Shown: piece by piece, positions 45,735-58,904 of the stretch
Position numbering within the stretch: the stretch's first letter is position 1
Layout: each line of letters opens with the position of its first letter
Origin: Siphonodentalium dalli
Taxonomy: Eukaryota; Mollusca; Scaphopoda; Gadilida; Siphonodentaliidae
Assembly: GCA_032622095.1 (NCBI GenBank)
Contig: CP136065.1
Span: forward strand, 99,209,343-99,273,342
Length of the DNA stretch: 64,000 bases
Direction of reading: 5' to 3'
Position numbers and translations under genes: made by a program
The notes under the pieces: generated by a model
Databases searched by the model: none
The model's input: the letters and a program-made list of their open reading frames with translations, nothing else
What the model was told of the DNA's origin: nothing

Positions 45735-45885
45735 AAAAATGTCACCATACAATGTTGTGTACAATGTGTTTTTCGTGTACTCGTCCAGGTTGAGGTGAAA
45801 AGTCATATAGGACTCGACACGACGAGACTTTTCACCTCAAAATGTACCCAAAAAAACACATACTGTACCCACCATTGTATAATAA
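45735..45885. repeat. Imperfect palindrome
   Basis: GAGGTGAAAAGTC (45790) pairs with GACTTTTCACCTC (45828); the stem continues outward through GTGTTTTT/AAAAACAC to ACCATACAATG/CATTGTAT. Confidence 0.6.
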
Positions 45886-45889
45886 CTTA

Positions 45890-47612
45890 AAACCAACATG
45901 GTGGTGGCAGATTTATCCAAACCTCGCTATATACGACCTCGAATCCCAGAAAATCAGACACAGTGGCATTAATGGTGGTGTCTATGTGCACAAGTTGTGG
46001 TATTGTAAAACTTTGGGTTAGCTCACTATAATTTAAAGCCACACGGCGGTTTGCGCTCCAAAACACACATACTATTATTCGCTTTTGAATTTTTCTCAGT
46101 ATCGAAATAGGTCGATAAATATCTGAACTACCTTTCTACTAACATTATGTAACCCAAAAGACGCATTGAAGTAATGGAAAATACAACTGTGAATACGGTA
46201 TTTGGGTCCCAAACAAAAAACCGCAATTTGCGCGACGTGGAACAGAAATAAGCGTTTCCGTGGTAGAATTATTCCTGATTAGGTAGCAATAAAGAGCGTT
46301 TCCCTACTTCTGGCGAAGAGTTGAAACGGCTTTAAAATGGCTGTGACTTTGGCAAGTGTTTTTCAGAGCACATGAAGCCGGTATATAAATAGTTCGTTTA
46401 TTTATCGACCTATTGTATCCGTCGCTCCAAATTACGTAGAACAAAATTTGGAGGTTCGAATGAGCCATGTCTGTTTAAACTCGAAAATGCATAGCATAAT
46501 ATCGTCTATACTCTCTATTTTTGGTCTCAGCTACGGACGTGTGTCTGGAATGTCTCCGTTGTGGGGTGTCGACATTAAAATGTCCAAATCTACCCCTTGC
46601 AACAGAGACCAAACTGCTATCTTCGCGAAATTCCATGTGCACCCCCCCCCCCCCCCCCCCCACCCCGGTACAACTATCCAACTATTGGACATTTCCAAAG
46701 TGACTAAGGACATTTCAGACCAAAATTTTTACCACCAAAAGTAGAAAATATGTTGCTGTTGGTCTGAAAACAACATATTCACCACTAATTACTGGTTGGA
46801 AATTCAAACAATTAATTAGAACAATTGCAACCTATATGTCGTTTAAAACTTATAACGATTGTTGTGTCCGGCATGACATATACAACTGTTAAAATATTTA
46901 CCAAACCATCGACAATAAACATCTAAAAATCCGTGTTCAACATATCCTCACACAACCACGCACATAAATTACCTATACAGTTAAATGGGTATTTATGTGA
47001 TTATTTGATTCTTAAATAAGCAGATAATGGAGTCATGTCCGTTATTTCGTTTTATGGCGCGGGCCGCAGTGAAAACACATGTTAAAGAGCGTACACCTGA
47101 AACGTCGTGAGTTGGCTTATATTTGTGTCATTGTGAGCATATAATCTGCTTAGAATCGCCTCATTGTGAGTCGATAATGTGACTAAAACGCTCTCATTTT
47201 CAGCATATTATCGACCGAAACTTGGGTGATTCTCAGCAGATTATCAACCTAAAACAACTTATATTGTAAGCAGATAATGTGCGTATTTTGAAGAGAAAAT
47301 GCAGCCTTGTTAGCTCTGGAGTTAATCAAATCATTCCGGAGCGTCTCGAAAATCGAGCCAAATATCCCTCACGTGTTATGCTGCCTTACGAATGGTACAT
47401 TCTTCCGTTGCATCACTCGCCAAGCATTAGCGAGTTTATATAGAAAAGCGGTTGAGGGAACTAGTGGTAACAATGGGGATTCTTCTCATACACTTGTCAA
47501 GAAGTATGCAGTTGACTGCGTGCAGTATACGCTTACGGCTTCATGCCTTCTGATAATCACAGGGTTGGTATCTGTCGCTCTACGACCAACCAGTCCAGTA
47601 ACGCCCTCGCTT
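45890..47612. other. No gene; C run and isolated motifs
   Basis: A 20-base C run is at 46642-46661. AATAAAGAGCGTTT occurs once at 46287. The block at 47055-47095 repeats 10807-10850. 47100-47290 holds about six GCAGATTAT/ATAATCTGC-like words. A 106-codon frame at 47307-47627 has no domain. Confidence 0.45.
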
Positions 47613-47615
47613 ATT

Positions 47616-48022
47616 GATCGCCAATAAATACCTTCTGACCGACCTGCCCTCATTGAATGTTACGCCGGTACTTTTTCCATTGATGCCCGATTGTTATTTT
47701 CCTCGTCTCGGTAGCACTCTTCGTCGGGAAATAATGTTGACTTTGACCCTATACGTCCTAGTTATCCAGTGCATTTGATGGACCATTGATGGCACAATGA
47801 GTTCACATCATTTCTTCAAACACAAGGCTCATTGGTTCCCAACAGTGGACTTTTTCAACGCATGATCGCCAATATATATTTTCTGACCGACCTGCCCACA
47901 TTAAATGTTACGCCGGTACTTTTTCCAATGATGTCCGAGTGTCATTTTTCTCGTCTCGATATCTCTCTTCGTCCGGATATGTTGGTTTTGTCTCTATATT
48001 TCCTAGTTATCCAGTTCATTTA
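47616..48022 (+). repeat. Direct duplication, two copies of ~160 bp
   Basis: GATCGCCAATA followed by TTCTGACCGACCTGCCC and ATGTTACGCCGGTACTTTTT occurs at 47616 and 47864; both end CCTAGTTATCCAG. The copies differ at about 15% of positions. Confidence 0.7.
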
Positions 48023-48024
48023 TT

Positions 48025-50028
48025 AGCATGACTGTATTTGTATTGACTCCTTGTGTCGACTTATTGCTGCTAAAGGAATTTCTACACATTTTCATAGTTT
48101 GATATTGAGTGTATATTTTTAGATGCCCCCTCCTCCAAATGTGATCGCCCCTCCTGTCCTTTATTTTTATGGCGTCCCTGGACTTGACTTGCGATGCGTG
48201 GTCGCGCAACTTGCAGACAGATTCACCGGAGATCCCCCCCCCCGACTCATAACAACGTACATAACATTTATTAACATAAAACACCACGTAAGGCAGTATG
48301 TAACACACAAGAATAATAAATACAACAAGTAGTATGACAACATTGATGGAGTTATTTCTTTGAATGTACAAAAGTATATATATGACGCTTAAAAATTAAT
48401 ACTGAAAACCAATAAAAAACGTATATATATGATTCTACCAATTTGAGTGAATATTACTACTATACATAACAGTTACTGTCGGGAACTTCGATAAAAAATA
48501 TCGCCCAATCAAGTTGCATATTTTTTAACAAAAATCTGGTTTTTCATTACTGAGGATCAATTGCTGAAGTTCTGTTATAGCGGTAAATTCATTATGTTCC
48601 AAATTCGTCACTCTATAAAGTTAATTTCTCAAATCAGCATGTAAGGGGCATGCCACTTGGCGTCACTGTTGAACAATACACTGAAGTTGTGTCTCGACAT
48701 GGCCATGCTGGTTCTAATCATCGTCGCCAATCCATATACGTAGAAGGTTTATCCCCGAAAACAATTTGTAACCGGATCAATATACTTATTCAGTTCATAG
48801 ATTCTGCCCAGCAGGCAGTTGCTTCGATATCTAGTAATTTTGTCCGTATCTGGATTCCATCAAGTACGATTGATATTATTCCAGTCTGTCAATTTACGTC
48901 TCTACACCGGCTACAGCGATCATTCTAACAGTAATCGCTGCAGAAAAGCAACCGTTCAAATTGCACACTTATGAGGTCAGATGTCACTTAGTCGACTGGT
49001 TGAGTAACTAGACATCCGGACTCATGAGTTATTGTGGTACTATATGTATAATTATATTGGTTACATTACTAACGTCCTCAAATTAGTTCGCTGTGGGTGA
49101 AATTAAAAAAAAATCATTATTACCAAGAAGGACATGAAAAAATAGAACGAATTTGTTCTTACTTTGTTTAACGATAAATGTAACAGTGTAGTCAGTATTA
49201 TGTTTTCCACAACGACAGTTAACTCTATATGTTATACATACGAATTATCATGTTTCTGTGTAATTGTATTTTATGTTCGTTTTGTGTAATACAATTATGT
49301 GGGGAGAAAGACCCTTTGTAAGTTGCAAAACTTGTGTCTAAATCCCGTTGCGTTATTATGCAATAAAATATGTTTACACTAACTCTAAATGCAGACAATG
49401 TTAATTGTGATCAGGGACGTTGCGTGTGTGTTTCCTGATTTAGCTATTTGCAGTATCAAAGGGTGAACTCAAGTCCCTTTATATTATGTTTTCGGTATTA
49501 AAAGAAATTAGGACATTTTAAAAACGAGCGCGCTACTTTAAGAAACGCATCGCTGTTTACACAGCGCCTCAGAGGGGGATTACTCTATCGTATATGCATG
49601 TCCTCACTCTAACAATCATATTTTAGTAACTCCTGGACATATTATTAAACTTCCAACGCCAATCGCTCCAACAAATCTACATTTTACAAAACTGGTACAC
49701 AATTCTAGGTTAAAAGGACAGAACTTAATGCTGGAGAAAACAAACCGTCAATTCCAAAAACATGCAGAATTTATCGATAAAAAACAACATTTTGTACAAA
49801 ACCTCCACATACACGTATATCGACATATTTAATGTTAATCTGCCCAAATCAGTCGCATATCTGAATCCAAGTTTCTAATCATTTCCAACATTTAAGCAAT
49901 ATTTTCAAATTATGTTTGTAATAAAAATGAACTCTGTAACCTGATGTGGATCACGTGCTGAGTATTCTGATCGTTGGTTGGTTAAGCAGGCCATTTATTC
50001 TACGGCTATAATACTTGGGGAGTGCAAT
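48025..50028. other. No recognised feature, 2 kb
   Basis: The 92-codon frame at 48650-48928 (+) has no domain. No repeat of a named family seen. Confidence 0.45.
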
Positions 50029-50029
50029 A

Positions 50030-52859
50030 TCTATATCTATATTTGCGAATGTCTGTCTGTCTGTATGTCTGTCTGTCTGTCTGTCTGTGTTCAATAGAAA
50101 TTCACAGGGGACCATCTAGATGATGCCAAAGGGGTCTACTAGGAGTAGCTTTTTACGAGAAAGATAATGGTCGGGGTTAGAATTTTCTAAAGTGACGCCG
50201 TTGTTGTCAGGGGCAGAAAAGGGGGAGGGCAGAAAAAAAATTTGTCGCCGATTGCCACAAAACTTATATATAATCATCCCCATAATATGAGGAATCTAAT
50301 GGCGTGGTTTAAATATGGCAAAAGTCGCGCCGTTCGCGTCAGGGGTGCCCGGAAGGGGGGGGCGGATTATTTTTCTGTCGCCGATTGCCACGAAACTTAC
50401 ATATAATTATCCCCATGATATGAAGAATCTAATGGGGTGGTTTAAATATGTCAAAAGTGGCGTCGTTTGAGTCAGGGATGAACGGAAGGGAGAGGGGCAC
50501 CAAAATTGGTAAAACTAATTTTAGCGCCGATTTCCACCAAATTGATATATATTCTTCTTCATGATACAAGGAATCTAATTGTGCGATTTAACAACGCCAA
50601 ATTGTTGTTTTTGGATGAGAGATTGGGAGGGGGTGGGCACTAAATTTAACAAAAAGTCGCCGATTGCCACCACACTTATACAAAACCATCCCCATTGTAT
50701 GAGGAGTCTAATGGTGTGGTTTTTATCTTTCAAATGTGGCCTCATTCGAGCCAGGGTTGCATTGAAAGGGACAGGGGCACCAAAATTGATGCACAATTTT
50801 TTTAGCGCCAATTTCCACCAAATTGATACACGTTCTTATCCATGATACGAGGAATCTAATCGTGATTTAAAGACACCATAGTGGTGCTGTTTGGGTTGAG
50901 AGATGGAGAGGGGAGGGATTGGCACCAAATTTGATAAACAAAATTGTTTAGTCGCCGATTATCACCAAACTTATAAACAATCATATCCATCATGGTATCA
51001 GGAGTGTAATCGTGTGGTTTAAGGATGTCACAAGTGGGGCCATTCGAGTCAGTGGTGTATAGAGATGAGAAGGACACAAAAAATTATATCTATATGTTTA
51101 GTGCCGATTTCCACCAGATTGATACATATTCTTCTCCGTGATACGAGGAATCTTATCGTGTGGTTTAGATACAACAAATTGGTGCCCTGTGGGTGAGAGA
51201 TATGGGGACCTTAAATTTTATACGATTTTGTTTACTCGCCAATTTTCCCCAATTTCATATATATGCATCTCTAATCTCTAATGAGTCTTAGTGTGTGCAG
51301 CTTGAGTCCGAAATATGGACGGGAGGGTCACCAAAACTTATACAAAATATTTTTAGTACCAATTACCATCAAATTCAGACACGTTCTTCTCAAATGATAC
51401 AAGAAATAAAATCGTGCTGTCTGTCTGTCTTTTTGTCTGCCTGTGTGCGTTCTATATATAACTATAACGCGGTACAATCGAGATGGCACCAAGGCGTTCT
51501 AAGAGGGGTAACTTTTTACAAGGAAGAAAAAAATTTCTAAAATGACGCTGTTGGTGGGAGGGGAAATGAAAAAATATGGTGAAATAGTTTTGTCCCTGAT
51601 TTCCACGAAACGAATACATAATCACCTTCACAATATGGTGAGCGTTGCATCAACAACTGATTTAATAAACCAAATTCCACCAAATTCATACACGTTTTTC
51701 TCTAATGATATACCATGAATTAAATTAAATTAAATTTGGTGTCGTTTGCGTCACGGATGGCGAGCGGATATGCACTATCATTGATAAGATTGCTATTCGC
51801 CGATATCCACATATAAGTTATATACAGTCACCAGGCCATCTCCATATCATTGTAAGTAGTTGGGTGTTCACATTTCACAATCCTGACATATGGTGACCCA
51901 CATAAGTCACTTGAACAATTATATCTTCTTAACAGTCATATTTATATGGGAATGGCAATCAAGGCATTCACATAATGAGCTAGCAAAAAGAGATAACTAG
52001 AAGAAGCATTAAACGTATATATTTATCATTCTATTGAAGAGATACATATATTCGTGCAAACTGAGAGACCTCGAACCGTCAGAGGATTGCATATATATAA
52101 TAACAAAATTTAGTCTGTTCCATTCAATACAGTTTCCACAAAAAGTTACAATTTGTCAAGAGATGTGGAAGGCCTGTTCAAAAATAGTGGTCACAGTGTG
52201 CAGTCAAATATAGTTTCTTCTGATATACAAGAAAATGCAGTTAGTAGCACAAGACTGTTCAGGATCCTACCAATACTGACATCTGACAAGGGTTTTAGAA
52301 CAGACTCATCGACTGACATAAACAACTCAAAATCTCGCTCTGTGCCTGGCACATGTAGCTGATATATGTGCGCAGCAACATTTCGTTTAAACTAAGAATA
52401 TTTAGCCAATATATAGCACCATGAACAGAGGAGCACCTGGAAATTTCTTTGAAACATCTGTATCTTCGTGGAGATATGATAGCCAGGTGTCCTCGAGATC
52501 TTAGTCCAACCCACTAGATTGATTGATACATCTCAATATGTAAAACCCAATTATCATCTTTTATCAAACTAATGTGTTTATGATGTTCATGTATCATATT
52601 ATAACGTCTAATGTATACGCAGTTATAAATAATTAAATACTTCATTATTGGTGGAACGGATTAATCGCGATAAACAGAATGACAATTGACAAGGTGGGCC
52701 ACTACTTATATTCCATGACTGTAATAATCATGTTTTGTGATGCTATTTGAATATACAATTTATGAGAAAACGTATAACACTTTAAGCAAGAGCATTCTCT
52801 ATTCCCAACAAATATCCACAGCATACATTAACCTGGGCAACGCCGGGTAACCCTGCTAG
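50030..52859 (+). mobile_element. Probable non-autonomous Helitron carrying a satellite
   Basis: The right end has the Helitron signature: a hairpin ACCTGGGCAACGCCGGGT (52831-52848), seven bases, then CTAG (52856-52859) before T. The left end is best placed at TCTATATCTATATTTGCG after A (50029), leading into (CTGT)n; a TC at 50036 is an alternative. No Rep/helicase reading frame is present, so it must be moved in trans. The interior is mostly ~140-bp tandem units. Confidence 0.6.
50245..51815 (+). repeat. ~140-bp tandem satellite inside the Helitron
   Basis: Units marked by GTCGCCGATTGCCACC or TAGCGCCGATTTCCACC start near 50245, 50371, 50522, 50657, 50803, 50953, 51102, 51235, 51354, 51595 and 51802. 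Each also has GAGGAATCTAAT and TGGTTTAAA-type words. Unit types GATTGCCAC and GATTTCCAC alternate. The (CTGT)n lead-in of the element recurs at 51417-51430 in front of a second block. Confidence 0.75.
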
Positions 52860-52860
52860 T

Positions 52861-54076
52861 GTTTATATATGATGTAATTGTGATTTTGCTAATCCTCTCT
52901 AATGCTAAATCTGACGCATCTAAAAACCTACTAACCTGGCATATACTGTTCGTTCGGTGTTCAGAACGAAAGGAATAACGAGCGAATCTGATGTGCGCAT
53001 CTTTGTATAATGCGTGATCTTTTTTGTCTGACCGATGACCCACGTGTTACCAATGGTCATCGCTAACACGCGAAACCACTCAGGACGTACATTCGACGTC
53101 TTTATAGAACATCACGCGACACCAACGTCGAATCACTGCCGGGTTTCATTGATCACGAATTGCTGTATAAATGGATGTTGCTTCAGGGAATCCGCGCCGC
53201 ACTAGGGGAAAATATTCAGACGATAATTATTCAGCTTGCCCATCTCTCCGATAATTACACACATGTGTGCACTTAGACCAGACAAGGTCGAAGGCGTCAA
53301 TGTCGCAGTCCGAAAGGGTCCGATGTGGAACCCCATATAGGGTACAGGCTACTATTATAGAATTATAAAACAATAAATATTTAATCGGAGTGATTAGATA
53401 TTGTTTAAGGGTTTTCACGCATTAGCTATGTCAGGAGGTGGGAAGTTTAGATTTACCTACACAGAAAACTACTTAATTGTTAAGCTAGTACACCACTTGA
53501 AGGAATCTACAGTATATGAAGGCTACACCAAGTATATTATTTTAGAATAAAATGTCAAAACGATTACTTTAATCATAGTTTTAGAAAAGAAATTTTGGGA
53601 AAAGCGTTCTCAGCAAGTTTTCACATTGGTGGAAATGAATATAACTGCCATAAAATACATGATCTGAACTAGTAAAATGCTGGAATGGCAATTTAATTGA
53701 GATCAATATACTGCTCCAAGAATCTCAACATTATGTTAGTTGTGTGCTAGGAAATTTGTGAGAAGCAATTATCGTGAACACCAAGGAACTACCCCCACTG
53801 TTAAAGATAGCTGGTAAGCTGGGAATTTGGCTTTGGACATATGACCTAAACCTGAGCCTAAAACTCATCTCAGCCCAAATGTATATATCAATTCTTGCGA
53901 AATGGATGTTCAAAACTTTCCAGCACACACCTCACATAATGTTGAGATTCTTGGAGCAGTATAAATTGCCATTCGAGCTTTTTACTAGCTCAGATCATGT
54001 ACTTCTTTTTATGACAGTTATTCATCTCCACTCAATCTGTCTACAACTCTGACCAGGCGTGCATAATGTCTCGCGC
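52861..54076. other. No recognised feature
   Basis: Overlapping opposite-strand frames at 53731-54052 with no domain. Confidence 0.5.
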
Positions 54077-54080
54077 TTAA

Positions 54081-54269
54081 CCTGTCTATAGTAAATAGAT
54101 TACCCCACCCAATTATAAAAGTTTAAATTGGATTTGTCTAGTATTCATCTGGAGGGGGTTTCATGAAGAATAAGCAGACACCATATAATACAAGTGCAGA
54201 AAAACTCCTATTCGTTTTGTTTCCTTATTGATAACTACTCGTCAATGAGTATTTATAATTTAGAACGGG
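54081..54269 (+). mobile_element. MITE family M1, short copy
   Basis: TTAA at 54077-54080 and 54270-54273. Ends CCTGTCTATAGTAAAT and ATTTAGAACGGG; contains CTACTCGTCAATGAG. Confidence 0.7.
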
Positions 54270-54274
54270 TTAAT

Positions 54275-54828
54275 AGTATTTTTGTAGCAGCAGCCATTTC
54301 AGCGACAGTACTCTTGGTGGAGAGAAAAATAACAATTAAATAGAATGATGTATTTTCGTGACCACTTCTAGTTATTGTGAAAACACTTTGCCATAGACCA
54401 ATAACAAGTGACCATATATGGACATTGTGGCTGACATGTTTACTACTTAGGTTCAAACACCACTCAACAAACCACTCAATATATATGAGTCCTCGGCCCC
54501 ATCGTACGATAATTATATCATTCATTTGGTTCCCGATAATTGAGCTGGGGACGAAATTGGGTCTAACACCAATAGCCCGTGATTTTGATTACACATCCCC
54601 AGGGCACCACGGCCGATAACATTCAGGTTGATACAAACCTTCCATATATCACGACCAATCGGACGACAATTAACACAGTGTTGTGCACCCGGACAAGGCC
54701 AATCGATTTCAGAAGTCAGTCCGATAAGTAACCCTTCAAGTGTTCATATCCAGAACCAAACAAGTGAATATCTATGAGAAATGAAGGACGTGGCGATGTT
54801 GGGTGCAATCATCATGTGTGTAGTTGGA
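54275..54828. other. No recognised feature
   Basis: Opposite-strand frames at 54253-54619 overlap; no domain. Confidence 0.45.
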
Positions 54829-54831
54829 ATA

Positions 54832-55159
54832 AAGGACACTGTACACTAAATCCGGCCATTTATGGGACCATCTCCTATTACACTCAAAAGGATATATGCA
54901 ATAAATGAATGAATTTAGAGCGATGTGATCTATGAACGATGTACACAACTTGGTAATTATAATGAAAATGAGTTAATGGCTGGAATCTTAAACTCATTTC
55001 CATTATAATTATTAACATGTTGTTTTGCAGCTTGCATAGAACACGTGAGTGTATTTTCCACATATCTGTGGCTCAAATTAATTCATTTGTGGTATATGTT
55101 CTGTTGAGTATAAACGTAGACTGTCCCATAAATGGCCGGATTTAGTTTACAGCCCCCTT
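54832..55159. mobile_element. Long-TIR MITE family M3, copy 2
   Basis: Same fold-back layout as 22335-22674: TGGGACCATCTCC on the left, the ATAATTATAATGA-type centre, and GGCCGGATTTAG on the right, ending CCCCCT before TTAA. Confidence 0.75.
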
Positions 55160-55164
55160 TAAGT

Positions 55165-56688
55165 TGGCATAGAGGTTACCAAACTACAAGGCAGAGTTTA
55201 GTCCCCTGCTACGCGGGTCTGATCGCTGCGTTGGTACACAGAATGTGACGAAATCACTCATTGTTTTTATTTTAGACTTTTGTCGGCTACAATCCATTCT
55301 TCATTATTCTGAGAACCCAAACTGTCCATATTCATTTCAACATTGGATTGATCAAGCCAGAATTAATTGTAACTGACAGAACACTTGAATACAAACAATT
55401 AGATTTAATTACGAAAATATACATCATGGCAACGCTCAGACCAGCATAGCAAGTGCTGGCCACATATCATTTTTAAATTAATCATTCATAAAGGAACCCT
55501 TACTCCATATGTAAATACGAGATAAATAATCATGGGCATCGACTACATGTGCATCGCATATACACCCCGAGGTATACGTGACGTACATGTTCTGAATTCA
55601 GGTAGCGGAAATAAGTTGGTTCACACACTTGTAATAGACGGCCAAATACGTTCCTCGTGTAGTTAAACTATTCTGCGTTGGTTAACTTCACATTGTGCAA
55701 TGCATGATTACATAACTGGACTAATTTACCATCAATTATTCGTTTTGCTACGCAATTATTGCAGTGTGTTAATACAGGAAGCATTTTAATTATCTACAAT
55801 TTCTTAGTTACGAATCCTAATTATTATATCGATGGAATGTTAGGCTGCAGAGATTATGTATGATGTGCACGGGGATGGTTTTGGGCTGAGATTCTCGTAT
55901 TAACAATCTTATCAGACAGGTTCAGCAACACATACGTGTAACTTGTACCGTGTTTTGCCATTTCCAACGGACGTCACTTGACGCGCACGCGTTCTTTTCG
56001 ACTACATGTACACGGTCCAACCATTTAGAAGTTTTCCGTCCAACGTGTAGAATACAAAACTTGTAGCAAATAGGAATAATCCAATCTTTTAATAACCGAA
56101 TGAGCGATCAATTGTGTGCCGGCCGAGATTTGCCTGGGCGGCAAGTTCTTCATTTGATTGCATGAAGCCAATTAAACGTATCGCTGGTTGTTTATTTTGA
56201 CCGCTTGTTCTCGCCACCCGACTATAACTACAAGTTCCGCTAGCCTTTGACCGATATCTATAAACGTGTAGGTTTTGGCGTCGTAACACCATCTGACTGT
56301 TCCCGCCATGTGCATTACCATAACACCACCATAGTAACACACGTTACACATTACGCGTACGTTTCGCGGGACCTGGCTATTATTAAGTAAGTCGCTGGCT
56401 CAGGCAGTAAGGCGCACAAATAGCCAGAGTGTTCCATTAGTAGCATGTTTCATCGAAATAGATAGTTTACACACCACGTGGTTACCCATCCCACGAGGTT
56501 CGCGATTTATGCGCAGCACGCAGTCAAGTTCCTTGCTGGCGCCACCATAGTTCAACATTCGAACTTGGACAACCATTTTTTATGAATAACAATGGACCTT
56601 TTCACAGATGTCATTCAAATAACTATTAGCAAATATGTTCTACCAATCAGCAACTGAGACTGTCGCTTTTCATATTACGTGACACATG
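55165..56688. other. No recognised feature
   Basis: Rather CpG-rich between 55900 and 56560 but without a supported exon. CAAGGCAGAGTTTAGTCCCC at 55190 resembles 35843. Confidence 0.45.
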
Positions 56689-57792
56689 ACCCGCCATAAT
56701 CTTCACAATGAAATGAGAAAAGAATGTATGTTCCCCAGCGTATTATAGCATAAGGACAATTACTGTTAAACTATTTCTCCAAGCATCCGTAAGCTCCTCC
56801 AATTAGTGAATAGGTGTCGAAAGATCCATTATCTTAAAGATTCGCGGTCCAATTTGACACAATAAAACAACAACGTTTCCGGGTCCGTGTTCTATTCCGG
56901 AAAACCACGCTTTCTTGTTCTAAAAGCAGATGAAGACCGTTCTCAATTATGATGTTTTGTACTCGTTTCCAACGTAAAACCGATGGGTCGTTTTTTTCGC
57001 GATATCTTTCCCACACAAATGATGGTGATTGCAGGTATTTTCCCATTGTCTTTTGCCTGGTAAACAAGAGAGCGTGCCGCAAAATACGCCCTTTCGAATT
57101 GTACTACCGCAAAATAAAACAATAGTTTGAGCTTACAATGAATATATGATATACCCCTAACTTAAATGCCAAATTGCGGTCAAATATTAAGACGAAATAT
57201 TGCCGTAACTCGTGTGAAAATAATTCGATAGAACTAGGAAACCCGCCATAATCTTCACAATGAAATGAGAAAAGAATGTATGTTCCCCAGCGTATTATAG
57301 CATAAGGACAATTACTGTTAAACTATTTCTCCAAGCATCCGTAAGCTCCTCCAATTAGTGAATAGGTGTCGAAAGATCCATTATCTTAAAGATTCGCGGT
57401 CCAATTTGACACAATAAAACAACAACGTTTCCGGGTCCGTGTTCTATTCCGGAAAACCACGCTTTCTTGTTCTAAAAGCAGATGAAGACCGTTCTCAATT
57501 ATGATGTTTTGTACTCGTTTCCAACGTAAAACCGATGGGTCGTTTTTTTCGCGATATCTTTCCCACACAAATGATGGTGATTGCAGGTATTTTCCCATTG
57601 TCTTTTGCCTGGTAAACAAGAGAGCGTGCCGCAAAATACGCCCTTTCGAATTGTACTACCGCAAAATAAAACAATAGTTTGAGCTTACAATGAATATATG
57701 ATATACCCCTAACTTAAATGCCAAATTGCGGTCAAATATTAAGACGAAATATTGCCGTAACTCGTGTGAAAATAATTCGATAGAACTAGGAA
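56689..57792 (+). repeat. 552-bp tandem duplication, two copies that read as identical
   Basis: Unit one is 56689-57240 and unit two 57241-57792; no difference was found by eye, including identical 82-codon minus-strand frames (56834-57082 and 57386-57634). Junctions share only AC. Each unit ends with GCCGTAACTCGTGTGAAAAT, a variant of the pearl-like core, and the ACGG tail of such an element follows, so the unit may be a long pearl-type core repeat. The peptide frame has no recognised domain. Confidence 0.85.
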
Positions 57793-57945
57793 ACACACAT
57801 ACCAGCTTTGGTTCAGATAAAATAATCAAAACTGGAGTTATTGGTCGGAAACAAAAACTGTTAACGGACGGACAGACAGACGAGCGGACGGACTGATTGC
57901 ATCATACTACCTTTTTTTCAAAAAGGCGTATAAAAAGTAAATTGA
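57793..57945 (+). mobile_element. Pearl-like 3' end, sixth family
   Basis: Sequence after the tandem units leads to an ACGG/ACAG tract (57863-57890), then a hairpin TACCTTTTTTTC/AAAAAGGCGTA at 57909-57931 and an A-rich end. Confidence 0.6.
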
Positions 57946-58672
57946 GTTATGACATTTTGAGTTTGGGTCCATTCAGTCAGTCATGCAATTTTAAGAAATG
58001 AGCGTGTCGTTTGATGTGTGTATACTCTATACGAGGTCGCCAACCCTCACGGTGTTTAACGGTTCTGATCTGCATGCATTAAGATCCTGCTGGCGCCACC
58101 AGAGATCCACATTCGAAATTGGACAACCATTTTTAGGAATAACAATTATCTTAAGAAGATAATCAATCGCTTTATAGCGCAAGCATCTTCAATCCTTACT
58201 GCCGATGGGAATGCCCTCCACGCTGCTTCAAAACATAATTACCATTCTGCGAATACTGATCACTTGAGCGAACCATCGGGGAGAATCCTATGAATCATAC
58301 ATAGAAAATCCGTCTGGGCACAGTGTCGTTTTGCAGAAGTAAAACATCTCGTGATGGATGGAATTGGACACATACTCGATAAGTTGGGTCACAGTTAAAC
58401 CCCTACATTGGTGTCACGCAATCCCTCTATTAATATCAGACTTGTGGCAACAGAGATCTTTCCCAAACTGACGGTTAGCCATGAAGACTACGTTTAGCTA
58501 TTCGTCTACGGAAGATTGATGTCGGGTCAAAATTCGTGTCGCAAAAATGACGATGCTGAGTAGGTTTATTGAACTTAACAACAAATGGCTAATCGTGTTA
58601 CGTCACGTCTCCCATGACAACAAATGTCTAATCGTGCGCAGTGAGATTTTCACTTAGCACAACCTACCATAT
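57946..58672. other. No recognised feature
   Basis: GCTGGCGCCACCAGAGATCC near 58090 resembles GCTGGCGCCACCATAGTTC near 56535, as do the following ~50 bases, so the pearl-like element may have split a short repeat. Confidence 0.4.
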
Positions 58673-58676
58673 TAAC

Positions 58677-58900
58677 CCTTTCGTGACGGGAGTTGCGCTT
58701 GTGCAGCAGTTCATTATCTTATATATGCGAGTCTCCCATACATAGGGAGCCTCGCATATATATGTATAGGAGAATGAAAGCACTGGCTTACAAGGTCAAG
58801 TTAATATTGTTAGGCCAATGTGTTCTCCCCATAGGAGACTCGCATATATAAGAGAATGCACTTGCACAGGGTTTTCGCAAACTTTCAGGAAGCTCCAGGG
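58677..58900 (+). mobile_element. MITE family M2, copy
   Basis: TTAA at 58673-58676, then CCCTTTCGTGACGGGAG; ends AGCTCCAGGG before ATAA. The hairpins are damaged: a 4-base insertion (CATA) in the first apex and a deletion in the second. Confidence 0.7.
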
Positions 58901-58904
58901 ATAA

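Noticed and set aside
47307-47627. 106-codon plus frame
   Set aside because: No domain recognised; it ends inside a duplicated non-coding block.
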